DNA of 64,000 bases. Origin: Lewinellaceae bacterium (GTDB lineage Bacteria; Bacteroidota; Bacteroidia; Chitinophagales; Saprospiraceae). Below are positions 51,101 to 60,570 of this stretch, one piece after another. Within the stretch, counting starts at the first letter, position 1, and every line of letters begins with the position of its first letter. The translations under genes were made by a program, and so were the position numbers. The notes beneath the pieces are model-generated. The model did no database searches, was not told the DNA's origin, and saw only the letters and a program-made list of their open reading frames with translations. The stretch is taken from assembly GCA_020636445.1 (NCBI GenBank), contig JACJXV010000004.1, positions 62,001-126,000 on the forward strand. Direction: 5' to 3'.

Positions 51101-52345
51101 CTACAAATCCAGCAGCATCGCGGTAGGATCCTCCAGGTAGTCTTTTACTTTCACCAGGAAGGTGACCGAAGAAGAGCCATCAATCACGCGGTGATCATAC
51201 GACATCGCCAGGTACATCATTGGGCGGATTTCAACCTGCCCGTTGACGGCTACCGGACGCTCTTTAATCGCGTGCATCCCCAGGATTGCTGATTGAGGCT
51301 CGTTGAGAATTGGCGTGCTGATCAGCGACCCAAAAACCCCGCCATTGGTGATTGTAAAGGTACCTCCGCTCATCTCTTCCAGAGAGAGGGCGCCGGTGCG
51401 GGCCTTTTCGGCCAGTACTTTGAGCTGCTTCTCAATCTCGGCAAAATTGAGTGACTCGATATTGCGGATAGGTGGCACCACCAGACCATTCGGTGTGGAG
51501 ATGGCAAAAGAAATATCGACAAAGTTATGGTAAACCAGCTCGTCGCCATCAATCTGGGCATTGACTTCTGGCATCTGGTGCAGCGCTTTGGCACAGGCTT
51601 TGGCGAAGATGGACATAAAGCCCAGCTTAATCCCGTACTTTTCTACAAAGCGATCCTGGTATTTGGCGCGCAGCTTCATCACCTCGGTCAGATCAACCTC
51701 GTTGAAGGTGGTGAGCATGGCAGTTTCATTTTTGGCACTCACCAGGCGCTTGGCAATGGTACGCCGCATGCGACTCATTTTCTTGCGCTCAACTTCCCGG
51801 CTAAATGCAGCAGCTGGAGTTGCCGGGGCTGGAGTTGGTGTCGTTGCAGACTTGGCCGGAGCAGGAGCTGCCGGCTTATTAGCAACCGCTTCCAGGGCAT
51901 CGGCTTTCGTAATCCGGCCATCACGGCCCGAACCGGTCACCTGTGCGGGAGCGACATCATTTTCTTTGAGAATCTTACTGGCTGCCGGTGAAGGGTGCCC
52001 ACTGGCGTAAGTACTTGATTCGGCCGCCACAGGAGCCTTAGCCGCAGCTTCTTTTTTAGGCTCGGCAGCCGGAGCCGCTGGAGCTGGTGCTGCCGCATCG
52101 GCGGTTACACTGGTATCAATCCGGGCGACCAGACCGCCTATTTCCAGATCATCCCCTTCACTGGCCACATAGATCAATTTGCCGGAGGCTTCCGCAGGAA
52201 ACTCCAGCGTTGCCTTGTCCGACTCGAACTCACAAATAGGCTCATCGAGTTTTACAAAAGCGCCATCCTCTTTGAGCCAGCGCGACAAGGTTACTTCGTT
52301 GATCGATTCCCCTACAGAAGGAACACGCATTTCTACTACACTCAT
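51101..52345 (-). CDS. odhB: Dihydrolipoyllysine succinyltransferase, E2 of 2-oxoglutarate dehydrogenase
   Basis: 414 residues. The N-terminal lipoyl domain has the lipoylated Lys in ESDKATLEF (about residue 44). After an Ala/Pro-rich linker comes the peripheral-subunit-binding domain (SPAASKILKENDVAPAQVTGSGRDGRITKADAL, about 118-150). A second linker and the catalytic domain follow, with LTTFNEVDLTEVMKLRAKY, GVFGSLISTPILN and the catalytic His in YDHRVIDG. The LTTFNE-type sequence and single lipoyl domain point to succinyl rather than acetyl transfer. The E1 gene (sucA/odhA), normally directly upstream, is not in the window; a 208-base spacer and a propeller lipoprotein gene are there instead. 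Confidence 0.93.
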   Translation of the reverse strand: MSVVEMRVPSVGESINEVTLSRWLKEDGAFVKLDEPICEFESDKATLEFPAEASGKLIYVASEGDDLEIGGLVARIDTSVTADAAAPAPAAPAAEPKKEAAAKAPVAAESSTYASGHPSPAASKILKENDVAPAQVTGSGRDGRITKADALEAVANKPAAPAPAKSATTPTPAPATPAAAFSREVERKKMSRMRRTIAKRLVSAKNETAMLTTFNEVDLTEVMKLRAKYQDRFVEKYGIKLGFMSIFAKACAKALHQMPEVNAQIDGDELVYHNFVDISFAISTPNGLVVPPIRNIESLNFAEIEKQLKVLAEKARTGALSLEEMSGGTFTITNGGVFGSLISTPILNEPQSAILGMHAIKERPVAVNGQVEIRPMMYLAMSYDHRVIDGSSSVTFLVKVKDYLEDPTAMLLDL

Positions 52346-52553
52346 ACTTAGCGATATCTGGATGTCTGGGTTAATAAGCTATCCTACAGGGAATTCGCCA
52401 CCGGGCGGGTGAATCACCCCTGTTAATTAGCACTGCAATATTCCGGCAAAATCCTTACTAAACAAAATGGATTGCTGATTTTTAAGGAATTATTTGCCGT
52501 AACTTCCTTTGCCTTGCTCCCTTATCATAACTCGTTGGAAACAAAAATAGTTG

Positions 52554-53489
52554 TCAAAACCGGGGCTTAAAACAATGAATGACCCCAGCGCCATCTTTTC
52601 CTTCATTGGCTACGTACAAAGTACCGTCCGTATCAATGCATAACCCTTCCGGTTGTGGGTGGACTTTCTTTTTTAATTTCACGATGTGGCGTATTCCCCC
52701 GGCAGGCGTCATCACCAGCATGACTTTGCCCACCGAAGAGCATAAGTAGTAATCGCCCGTTGTGGGATGAATAGCCAGGGCAGCTGGTGCAAATCCGTTT
52801 TCCTCCAGAAAAAACTCCCGTAGCTTGTCCCAGGAATCTACTTCACGGTGCTCCTCCAGATAGGCCTCCACTGTCACCGGCAACAAACAGTAAAGCGGAT
52901 TGGGCTCCAGCTGGTTTGTCTTTAAGTCAAAGGCATAGATTGCCTTGCAGGCCACCCCCGCCACACCATCGTTACCTTTACACGCCAATAATAACCGATG
53001 GTTGGCGGCATCATAGGCCAGCCCTTCTACATCGTTACTCTTTGTCAGGAAATCGTTGAACTCTTTCGCTGCTTGCTGCTGTTGACCGGGATGCTGAATG
53101 CGCACCAGGGTACCGGAACTACGCAGTGCATAGACGTCTTTACCTACTGCCTCAATTCCTTCATAATCGCCATCGGCGGCAAAAGGAATTTCCTGCTTCA
53201 CCCGGCCTGTAACTTTGTCGATGTAAAAGAGTGTTCCTTTCTCGTCCTGTACTGCCAATAAATACCGGCCATTATGGGACATACTCAACCCCGAGATTTC
53301 CCGCAGCTCTGCAGGCATCGTAAAGGTTTGATCAGGGTTTTCCAGATCATAAGGGAAATCGTACCCTTGTTGTGCCAGTGTATCCACATAAGCAGTTATG
53401 GCACAGGTACGTACCGGAGGGCTAAGGGCACCGGGCTCACAGGCCGCCAGCACCGCACTCAGCATCAATATCCATCCACTCACTTGCAC
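52554..53489 (-). CDS. SdiA-regulated-like beta-propeller lipoprotein
   Basis: 311 residues from a GTG at 53489, which gives a full lipoprotein signal (MQVSGWILMLSAVLAAC); an internal ATG eight codons later would leave too short a signal. The mature part has six-bladed propeller character of the SdiA-regulated (PF06977) type. Blade-like motifs include EISGLSMSHNGRYLLAVQDEKGTLFYID, GDYEGIEAVGKDVYALRSSGTLVRI, DVEGLAYDAANHRLLLACKG, PAALAIHPTTGDYYLCSS and PQPEGLCIDTDGTLYVANEG. The family's role is unknown; the fold often binds ligands or metal through the repeated Glu in (D/E)xEG. It is upstream of odhB on the same strand and downstream of lgt. Confidence 0.7.
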   Translation of the reverse strand: MQVSGWILMLSAVLAACEPGALSPPVRTCAITAYVDTLAQQGYDFPYDLENPDQTFTMPAELREISGLSMSHNGRYLLAVQDEKGTLFYIDKVTGRVKQEIPFAADGDYEGIEAVGKDVYALRSSGTLVRIQHPGQQQQAAKEFNDFLTKSNDVEGLAYDAANHRLLLACKGNDGVAGVACKAIYAFDLKTNQLEPNPLYCLLPVTVEAYLEEHREVDSWDKLREFFLEENGFAPAALAIHPTTGDYYLCSSVGKVMLVMTPAGGIRHIVKLKKKVHPQPEGLCIDTDGTLYVANEGKDGAGVIHCFKPRF

Positions 53490-53540
53490 AGTTTTAGAGC
53501 TACTTCGCGCACCATGCGCAACCCCTAACCGACTAAAATG

Positions 53541-54344
53541 CTATGCTTGCTTGGGCCAGGGGCGAAATACGAAATACAAGCCTATCGCCACAAAGGGTAT
53601 ACTTAATAACTGCCCGGTACTTAGAATATTGCCAAAAGCGGTCTCAAATCCGCCCTGGCTTTCTTTGAAAAATTCCCAGACAAACCGCACACCCCACACC
53701 AGAATCATGAACATCCCAAACAGGTAACCCGGCTTGTTTCGCTTATCTGTTTTCCAATAGATCAGGTACAAAATGACAAAGATGATCAGGTAGCTGAATG
53801 ATTCGTATAACTGCACCGGGTGACGGGGTAAGCCATTCGGCCCATCTTCCCGCACGAATAAAAAAGCCCAGGGCACATCAGCAGGGCGACCCAGGATTTC
53901 GGAGTTCATCAGGTTGCCCAAGCGAATGAAAAAACCTGCCAGGGCAGATGGGGCCGCTACTTTGTCCATAATCCACAGAATGGATTTTTTGGATACCCGC
54001 CGCGAAAAGAGCCATAAGGCAAAAATGACTCCAAAGGCTCCACCATGGCTGGCCAGCCCTCCTTTCCAAACCTGTGGAATTTCCATCAGGTGGTCCTGGT
54101 AATAGTCCCAATCGTAAAAAAAGACATGCCCTAACCGTGCGCCAATTACAGCACCCGTAACGATGTAGACAAACGCTGTGTCCAACCATTCTTCCGGGGC
54201 TTTTTCTGCCAGGAACATCCGCCGGACCATGAATAACCCGATTAGAAATCCTGACGCAAATAATAAGCCGTACCACCTTAAGGTTAAAGGGCCCAGGTGG
54301 ACAATTTCCGGAGAAGCATTCCAGGTGATGTAGTTCAGTATCAT
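53541..54344 (-). CDS. lgt: Prolipoprotein diacylglyceryl transferase
   Basis: 267 residues from ATG 54344 (13 extra codons upstream are rejected). There are seven hydrophobic helices. The family motifs are LRWYGLLFASGFLIG, GARLGHVFFYDWDYY, GGLASHGGAFGVI (with the essential His) and the Lgt signature FIRLGNLMNSEILGRPADVPWA. The C-terminal GMFMILVWGVRFVWEFFKESQ is also typical. It adds diacylglycerol to the lipobox Cys of prolipoproteins at the inner membrane, the first step for the several lipoproteins encoded in this window, including the gene directly downstream. Confidence 0.95.
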   Translation of the reverse strand: MILNYITWNASPEIVHLGPLTLRWYGLLFASGFLIGLFMVRRMFLAEKAPEEWLDTAFVYIVTGAVIGARLGHVFFYDWDYYQDHLMEIPQVWKGGLASHGGAFGVIFALWLFSRRVSKKSILWIMDKVAAPSALAGFFIRLGNLMNSEILGRPADVPWAFLFVREDGPNGLPRHPVQLYESFSYLIIFVILYLIYWKTDKRNKPGYLFGMFMILVWGVRFVWEFFKESQGGFETAFGNILSTGQLLSIPFVAIGLYFVFRPWPKQA

Positions 54345-54415
54345 GATATTCGATTCATATAAGCAATGATCCAATAATAACAACTTTTGGGCAACCCCAG
54401 GGCCTTTTCCTTGGC

Positions 54416-55711
54416 TTACCCTTCGCTTTCCATGATTTTTGCCTCCACCAGTTCCGGGCTATTCTGCGTCATGCGCAGAATGTTTATCTGGTAGGGCGGG
54501 ATTGTTACTACCTGCCCTTCCAGGGGGATATCATCACTGCGTTCCATAATCAATCCAGCCAGCGTAACATAAGCTTCGCTTTCCGGAAAGGGGGCAGGCA
54601 TAAAGGCATTGATTTCGTCAATAGGGTTTTGGGCAAAAATCCGATAGTTCTTCTCCCCATCGATTTCCACAATAGGGGGTTCGGTATCGTATTCATCCTG
54701 GATTTCACCGACCAGCTCCTCGATAATATCCTCAAGGGTCAGCAAGCCCACCGTTCCGCCGAATTCATTCACGACGATGGCCATCTGCGTTTTCTGTTTT
54801 TGAAACTGTCGCAATACCTGGCTGATTTTTTTACTACTGGAAATAAAGAGTACAGGACGCAGTAACTCCCGCAGGGATAAACCCGTTTTCTGATGCACAT
54901 TCGCGAGCAAGTCCTTGGTGTGAACAAAGCCAACAATGTTATCCATATTGTCTTCATACACCGGATAGCGCGAATACCCTTCATTGATGGCTACATTAGT
55001 AGCTTCTTCGAGGGTTTCACCGATATCTAACGCAGTAATCTGGGTGCGGGGTTTGAGCACCTGCCGCACAATGCGGTCGTCAAAATCAAAAACATTCTGG
55101 ATGAGCTCACGCTCCGAGGCATGAATTGCTCCACCTTCAGCACTTTCGGCAATGATGAGTTTTAGCTCTTCCTCCGAATGGATCTCCGCGTGCGGTACCG
55201 GGCGGATCCCGATCAGGCGCAGGATCAGGTTCGCGAAGCCATTCAACACCATAATAAAAGGCCGGAAAATCACGTAAAAGATTTTCAACGGCGTAGAAAC
55301 GGCCAGCGTTGTTTGCGTCGGAAAGCGAATAGCCAGCGACTTGGGTGCCAATTCCCCAAAGACAATATGGAGTACTGTTATCACGGCAAAGGCTACTGGA
55401 ATAGCCAGGGAATGAGCTGTCTTTTCGGGCAGATCGACGCCTAACCCGTGCATGGCTGCCAAAATCAATTTGGTAACGACATCCTCGCCTACCCAACCTA
55501 ATCCCAGACTGGCCAGGGTTATCCCCAGCTGGGTAGCTGCCAAATATCCATCCAGATTGGACACCACGCTCTCGGCTAGTCGGGCGGCCATTTTATTGCT
55601 GGCCCGCACCTGAATCTGTGAAATCCTTACCTTAACAATGGCAAACTCCGCTGCCACAAAAAAGCCATTGAGCAGTACCAGAAAAAGGGTTAAAAATATT
55701 TCAAAGCCCAT
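54416..55711 (-). CDS. CNNM/CorC (TlyC-like) membrane protein with CBS domains
   Basis: 431 residues from ATG 55711; a TTG at 55735 is rejected. The CNNM (DUF21) membrane domain covers about 1-190 (FLTLFLVLLNGFFVAAEFAIVKVRISQIQ, LAATQLGITLASLGLGWVGEDVVTKL, VFGELAPKSLAIRFP). Next comes a pair of CBS domains (VFDFDDRIVRQVLKPRTQITALD, RYPVYEDNMDNIVGFVHTKDLL, MAIVVNEFGGTVGLLTLEDIIEELVGEIQDEYD), then a CorC_HlyC domain. The family is linked to magnesium and cobalt efflux, and older names call it hemolysin. Gliding-protein GldE is a relative, but nothing here points to that role. It is 72 bases upstream of lgt. Confidence 0.9.
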   Translation of the reverse strand: MGFEIFLTLFLVLLNGFFVAAEFAIVKVRISQIQVRASNKMAARLAESVVSNLDGYLAATQLGITLASLGLGWVGEDVVTKLILAAMHGLGVDLPEKTAHSLAIPVAFAVITVLHIVFGELAPKSLAIRFPTQTTLAVSTPLKIFYVIFRPFIMVLNGFANLILRLIGIRPVPHAEIHSEEELKLIIAESAEGGAIHASERELIQNVFDFDDRIVRQVLKPRTQITALDIGETLEEATNVAINEGYSRYPVYEDNMDNIVGFVHTKDLLANVHQKTGLSLRELLRPVLFISSSKKISQVLRQFQKQKTQMAIVVNEFGGTVGLLTLEDIIEELVGEIQDEYDTEPPIVEIDGEKNYRIFAQNPIDEINAFMPAPFPESEAYVTLAGLIMERSDDIPLEGQVVTIPPYQINILRMTQNSPELVEAKIMESEG

Positions 55712-55755
55712 ATTTGCAATTCCATGTTTGTGCAAAAGTAGATAATTTTTAAACC

Positions 55756-58689
55756 CTAGTCGCTAACAGCCAGTGCCTCATACAAAATCTCTACTGGATG
55801 ACGGGCTTTTCGCCCTACGCCATCCTGAATTTGGTGCCGGCAACTGGTTCCCGGTGCCGCGACTAAAACATCATCATCGGCCGCCCGCAGGGCTGGAAAT
55901 AGAACCAGTTCCCCCACTTGCATACTGAGCTCATAGTGCTCCGCTTCATAACCAAAAGAACCGGCCATGCCACAACACCCACTGGGAATGACCTCTACCC
56001 GATAGTTTCGCGGTAAGCTCAGGCACCAGGCCGAAACATCGACACTGGCCAGGGATTTCTGGTGACAGTGCCCGTGCAATAAAATTTTGCGGGATTCATT
56101 ATGAAAATCATCCGCGCTGATTCTTCCCTGCTCAGCCTCGCGAGCAATAAACTCCTCCAGCATCAACGCATTGGCTCCCAGGGAACGGGCCGCTTCGCGA
56201 TCTTCAGCCTTTACCAGGCGCGGATACTCGTCGCGGAACGAAAGAATTGCGGACGGTTCGACACCTACCAACGGCGTGGTTGCATTGATCAAAGGTTTTA
56301 ATAAGGCCACATTGCGACGTGCCAGGCGCTGGGCGTAAGCCAGAATACCTTTCGACATAGCCGCCCGCCCACTTTCCACATGCGTAGGAATTTCAACTTC
56401 GTAGCCCAAACGGGTCAGCAGGAGAATCGCTTTCTGTCCTGTAGTTACATCATTGTAGTTGGTAAACTCATCGCAGAAAAAATACACCTTACCCCGTATT
56501 TTTCCGACAGGCCGGGGCCGCGTACGCTTAAACCAGCGCTGCAAACTCCGGTGAATAGTAGGTAAGTTCCGCGCAGGGGCTACCCCGAGCCACTTTTTGA
56601 GCAAGCCTCCGGTCCACTTACCCTTAAGCACAGCGTTGCTGAGGGCTGGCACCGCCGAACCTAATCCATTCAGGGTGCCGATAAAGGCGAATGCCTGGGA
56701 ACGCAGGGGCACCCCATTCGTTCGATAATACTGATGTAGAAATTCCGCCTTCAGCGTAGCCATATCCACATTACTGGGGCATTCCGAGGTGCAGCCTTTG
56801 CACGATAAGCAAAGATCCATGACCTCGTAAAGCTCCGGATGGGAAAAAGCATTCTCGCCCTGCTGGGTGCGGGTCAGCATTTCCCGCAAGGTATTCGCCC
56901 GACCCCGGGTGCTGTCTTTTTCCTGGCGGGTGGCCATGTACGAAGGGCACATTACGCCACCACTTACGTGCGCCAGTTTGCGGCAATCCCCCGATCCACT
57001 GCACTTTTCAGCTGCCTTTAGAATGCCACCCACTGCGGAAAAATCGAAAACCGTTTCGTACACCGGCGCCGGGGTATCGAGCGGATAGCGCAACCCCGTA
57101 TCCATAGGCGGGGTGTCAACAATTTTTCCCGGATTAAAAAGGCCCTGTGGATCCCAGACCTGTTTGATACGACGCAATAACTGATAGTTTTCCTCACCAA
57201 GCATTAATGGAATAAACTCCCCGCGTACCCGGCCATCCCCATGTTCTCCACTGAGGGAGCCCTGATATTTTTTGACCAGCCGGGCTGAAGCTTCGGCAAT
57301 CGACCGAAATTCCTGAATCCCTTCGGTCGTGCGTAAATTCACCTGCGGACGTAAGTGTAGCTCGCCAGCACCAGCGTGCGCATAGTAAACGGCCTGCTGC
57401 CCATAGGAAGCCATCAGCTCCCGAAACTCCTGGATGTAAGCGGGCAAATCCGCCAGTTCTACGGCAGTATCCTCTACAAATTCAACCGGCTTGCGATCGC
57501 CTTTAACGTTGGATAAAACGCCAAACCCAGCGGCCCGTAAAGCCATCACCCGCTGCGTATCGGGGGGGTAAACAATGGGGAAAGCGTAGCCGTAGCCCGC
57601 CGCCTGCACCTCGGCAATCATGGCCTCGGCCAGCGCAGTTGCCTCTTCCCGCGTTTGGCCCCGCATTTCAATAATCAGAATAGCTTCAGGATCCCCTTGG
57701 AGGAAAAAGCGGTTCTTCTGCTGTGTGATATTTTCCCGGGTGCAATCCATGATAAATTTATCCATCAACTCACAGGTGTAGGGAGCATGGCGCATGGCTA
57801 CCAAGGTCGCTTCCAGGGCTTCCGTCAGTGCGGCAAAGTGGGCACAAACCAGCGCCTCCTGTGGCGGCGGAAGGGGGTCAACATGCAACTTTATCTCCGT
57901 CATCAGGGTCAGTGTTCCCTCGGAGCCGCTCAATAGTTGACAAAAATTGAAGTCTGGGCCTCCGGGCGTAAAAATATTACTCCGCAAAAGGAGGTCCACG
58001 GCATACCCCGTGTTGCGCCGGTGAATCCCCGGCTTCGGAAACTCCCGACGAATAGCTTCCTGGACTGCCGGAGGCTTGAGTTCGGTATGGATTTGCCGGT
58101 ACAACTCCCCTTCGAGGGTCTCCAGCGTAAGCTTTTCCTGAAATTGTTCCGGGGTGAGTGATTTAAAAACTACCCCCGAGCCATCACTCAATACCCCCTG
58201 GATCTCCAGGACGTGGTCGCGGGTCACGCCGTACTTGATCGAGGTAGTTCCTGAAGAGTTATTCCCCACCATTCCTCCCAGCATACAGCGGTTGGCGGTT
58301 GAGGTGTTCGGACCAAAAAATAAGCCGTAAGGCTTTAAGAAAACGTTGAGTTCATCCCGAATCACACCGGGTTGTACCCGGACCCAGCCTTCCTCCGGAT
58401 TAACCTCCAGTATGCGGTTCATAAACCGGGAAACATCCACCACAATGCCCGAACCTACACACTGACCGGCCAGTGAAGTGCCCGCCGTGCGGGGAATAAG
58501 GGCTATGCCATTTGCCTGGGCAAAAGCAACCAGGGTATGAATATCTGCAGCGTCGCGCGGATAAGCCACCGCCAAGGGTAACTCGCGATAAACAGACCCG
58601 TCCGTTGCATAGAGGGTACGCAATAACTTATCATAGTGTAATTCACCGGCTAGCTGACCGGCTAGCTCCTGGAGTATCCCCTCATTCAT
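55756..58689 (-). CDS. FAD-binding and [4Fe-4S]-binding oxidoreductase (D-2-hydroxyacid dehydrogenase type)
   Basis: 977 residues, a fusion of a GlcD-like flavin domain and a GlpC-like iron-sulfur part. The FAD-binding_4 domain is near the start (VAYPRDAADIHTLVAFAQ, PRTAGTSLAGQCVGSGIVVDVSRF, MLGGMVGNNSSGTTSIKYG). The FAD-oxidase C-terminal domain runs about 275-545, with GEHGDGRVRGEFIPLM. The Fe-S segment holds CSGSGDCRK and CLSCKGCTSECPSNVD. At the end is a cysteine-rich CCG-type domain (HGHCHQKSL, SGCCGMAGSFGYE). Relatives (YdiJ/Dld II type) oxidise D-lactate, D-2-hydroxyglutarate or glycolate and pass electrons to quinone. Substrate is unassigned. It is 44 bases upstream of the CNNM gene. 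Confidence 0.9.
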   Translation of the reverse strand: MNEGILQELAGQLAGELHYDKLLRTLYATDGSVYRELPLAVAYPRDAADIHTLVAFAQANGIALIPRTAGTSLAGQCVGSGIVVDVSRFMNRILEVNPEEGWVRVQPGVIRDELNVFLKPYGLFFGPNTSTANRCMLGGMVGNNSSGTTSIKYGVTRDHVLEIQGVLSDGSGVVFKSLTPEQFQEKLTLETLEGELYRQIHTELKPPAVQEAIRREFPKPGIHRRNTGYAVDLLLRSNIFTPGGPDFNFCQLLSGSEGTLTLMTEIKLHVDPLPPPQEALVCAHFAALTEALEATLVAMRHAPYTCELMDKFIMDCTRENITQQKNRFFLQGDPEAILIIEMRGQTREEATALAEAMIAEVQAAGYGYAFPIVYPPDTQRVMALRAAGFGVLSNVKGDRKPVEFVEDTAVELADLPAYIQEFRELMASYGQQAVYYAHAGAGELHLRPQVNLRTTEGIQEFRSIAEASARLVKKYQGSLSGEHGDGRVRGEFIPLMLGEENYQLLRRIKQVWDPQGLFNPGKIVDTPPMDTGLRYPLDTPAPVYETVFDFSAVGGILKAAEKCSGSGDCRKLAHVSGGVMCPSYMATRQEKDSTRGRANTLREMLTRTQQGENAFSHPELYEVMDLCLSCKGCTSECPSNVDMATLKAEFLHQYYRTNGVPLRSQAFAFIGTLNGLGSAVPALSNAVLKGKWTGGLLKKWLGVAPARNLPTIHRSLQRWFKRTRPRPVGKIRGKVYFFCDEFTNYNDVTTGQKAILLLTRLGYEVEIPTHVESGRAAMSKGILAYAQRLARRNVALLKPLINATTPLVGVEPSAILSFRDEYPRLVKAEDREAARSLGANALMLEEFIAREAEQGRISADDFHNESRKILLHGHCHQKSLASVDVSAWCLSLPRNYRVEVIPSGCCGMAGSFGYEAEHYELSMQVGELVLFPALRAADDDVLVAAPGTSCRHQIQDGVGRKARHPVEILYEALAVSD

Positions 58690-58996
58690 ATCTGTTTGTT
58701 TAATCCTTGGTCAACAATTACAATACCAACCCTCTTTCCCCGCCAAAGCGAAGATAAGCCTCAGAACTTACATTCCCGCCTAAGAAAAAGGTAGGTTTGG
58801 TAGAAAAAAGGACTAGTCAGGATCTGACTCGATAGCTGTTGGGACTAACCATGCTAAAGCCTAGACCCTTTGTTTTCGGGAGTCTCCCGACAAGGCTTGA
58901 AAGCGGACGATTGGAAAAAAGAGCGATGTAAAGTTGGGGTAACTAAACTTTGGCTATAAACTATTTCCAATTAGCAGTTTCAAAATTGACAGATCA
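58690..58996. other. Intergenic region with a degenerate 61-bp repeat copy
   Basis: No gene seen. At 58910-58953 it holds ATTGG, AAAAGAGCGAT and TAACTAAACTTT in the same order and spacing as the repeat at 39009, but without the second hairpin arm. Confidence 0.5.
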
Positions 58997-59485
58997 TTAT
59001 TCCATTCGCAGCAGTAGCGCCTGCATCCCCTCATTGCCTTGCAATCGGGCATAGTCAAGCGGTGTTTGGCCTTGGCCATCACGCAGCGAACGATCGGCGC
59101 CGTTTTGCAGTAGGAGCTCGGCAAAAGCTTGCTGTCCGAACTTTACCGCAAAAGTCAGCGCCGTTTCTCCCTCGTCATTCTGCTGATTGACGGCAGCACC
59201 ATACTCCAGTAACAGGCGAGCCATTTCCGTTAACCCTTTAAAGGCTACTCCCATCAGCGCTGTATTGCCTGCGGCCCCCCGGGCGTTCACGTCAGCTCCG
59301 TTTTTCAGCAGCAGCTTAACGATTTCACCAGCTTCCAGGTAAGTGGCCAGAATGAGTGGGGTAAACCCACGGGCATCCATTTCATTGACAACGGCAGGGT
59401 TTTCCTGGATCAGCGCAGCTACCGCAGTCTGATCACCGCTACGGATAAGGTCGTGAATTCCGGACATATTTATATTGTTTAGCAT
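58997..59485 (-). CDS. Ankyrin-repeat protein
   Basis: 162 residues (an ATG at 59467 is an equally good start and would begin MSGIHDLIRSGD). Four to five ankyrin units are clear: ARGFTPLILATYLEAGEIVKLLLKNGADVNARG, AGNTALMGVAFKGLTEMARLLLEYGAAVNQQN, EGETALTFAVKFGQQAFAELLLQNGADRSLRD and GQTPLDYARLQGNEGMQALLL. No signal peptide is seen, so it is cytoplasmic. Small ankyrin proteins are often paired with catalase genes, where they support the enzyme. Here the divergent neighbour is an OxyR-type peroxide sensor 118 bases away, which fits a peroxide-response role, but no catalase gene is in the window. Confidence 0.88.
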   Translation of the reverse strand: MLNNINMSGIHDLIRSGDQTAVAALIQENPAVVNEMDARGFTPLILATYLEAGEIVKLLLKNGADVNARGAAGNTALMGVAFKGLTEMARLLLEYGAAVNQQNDEGETALTFAVKFGQQAFAELLLQNGADRSLRDGQGQTPLDYARLQGNEGMQALLLRME

Positions 59486-59603
59486 CGGGTTAAACCTGAT
59501 ACCTGAACGGTCCCAACACCGATTATTTTTTAAAAGAATCCAACAAAGCTAGCATTAGTAATATTAATAGTAATTATCTTTCCATAACAAATGTTAATGC
59601 TAT

Positions 59604-60557
59604 ATGAACCTGCAGCAACTCGAGTACGCCCTTGCTCTCCGACGGTTTGGAAGCTACAGCCGGGCTGCTAAGGCCATGGGGATTTCCCAACCAGCGATGA
59701 GCATCCAGGTTAAAAAACTCGAGGAGGAAATCGGGATTGCCTTATTTGACCGGTCGCAGCGAAAGGTAAAAACCTCGCCGGAAGGAGAAATTTTCATGGA
59801 GCGCGCCCAACTTTTAGTGACGCAAGCCCGGCAACTACGGGACCTCGCACAAGAACTCTCCCAGGACTTTTCGGGCGACTTAACGGTAGGCATCATACCT
59901 ACCTTAGCCCCCTATTTACTGCCTTTGTTTGTCAAGCAATTTAATGAGAACTTCCCAAACATAAAACTGCGCATTAAGGAGGCAACCACCGAGGAAATTG
60001 TCCAGGGAATCAAATCCGGAGAACTGGACGGGGGAGTTATTTCCACTCCTATTGAAAGCAAAACCACTTTTACCATTACTCCGCTTTTCTACGAAAGTTT
60101 TCTGCTGTTCGTCTCGGACGAGCACCCTTTGGCACGGCAAAAGCAAGTAAAACTGCAGGATATTCCCATTCAGGACATTTGGTTACTGCGGGAAGGTAAT
60201 TGCCTGCGCGACCAGATTGATAATATCTGCGAAATCACCCGCCGCAAACAACCCAGCCAGAAATTATTACAATTTGAAAGCACTTCCATTGAGTCGCTCT
60301 GCCGTATTGTGGAATATAAAGGCGGGGTAACCTTCCTGCCTGAACTGACCACCTTATACCTGAGTAGCGAACGCGAAGAAATGATCAAAACGCTCAGTGG
60401 TCCCAAACACGTCCGGGAAATCAGCATGATACATCTGCCCAACCACATCCGTCGCGGCCCCCTGGAGGAAATGGGAAAAGTGATTCGGCAGAATATCCCC
60501 AAAGGTTTACTCGATAAGGGAAATTTTCAACCCGTTCCAACGAATCGGGTGGTATGA
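59604..60557 (+). CDS. oxyR: OxyR-type LysR regulator, hydrogen-peroxide sensor
   Basis: 317 residues. The LysR helix-turn-helix is at 1-60 (LQQLEYALALRRFGSYSRAAKAMGISQPAMSIQVKKLEEEIGIALFDRS), followed by the substrate-binding-type domain. The OxyR disulfide motif is present: WLLREGNCLRDQIDNICE gives Cys200 and Cys209, the same nine-residue spacing as E. coli Cys199 and Cys208. Oxidation of this pair by peroxide switches OxyR to activate antioxidant genes. The A/T-rich 118-bp spacer to the divergent ankyrin gene contains near-symmetrical ATTAGTAATATTAATAGTAAT, a plausible OxyR site controlling both genes. Confidence 0.92.
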   Translation: MNLQQLEYALALRRFGSYSRAAKAMGISQPAMSIQVKKLEEEIGIALFDRSQRKVKTSPEGEIFMERAQLLVTQARQLRDLAQELSQDFSGDLTVGIIPTLAPYLLPLFVKQFNENFPNIKLRIKEATTEEIVQGIKSGELDGGVISTPIESKTTFTITPLFYESFLLFVSDEHPLARQKQVKLQDIPIQDIWLLREGNCLRDQIDNICEITRRKQPSQKLLQFESTSIESLCRIVEYKGGVTFLPELTTLYLSSEREEMIKTLSGPKHVREISMIHLPNHIRRGPLEEMGKVIRQNIPKGLLDKGNFQPVPTNRVV

Positions 60558-60570
60558 GATGGGGGATATC

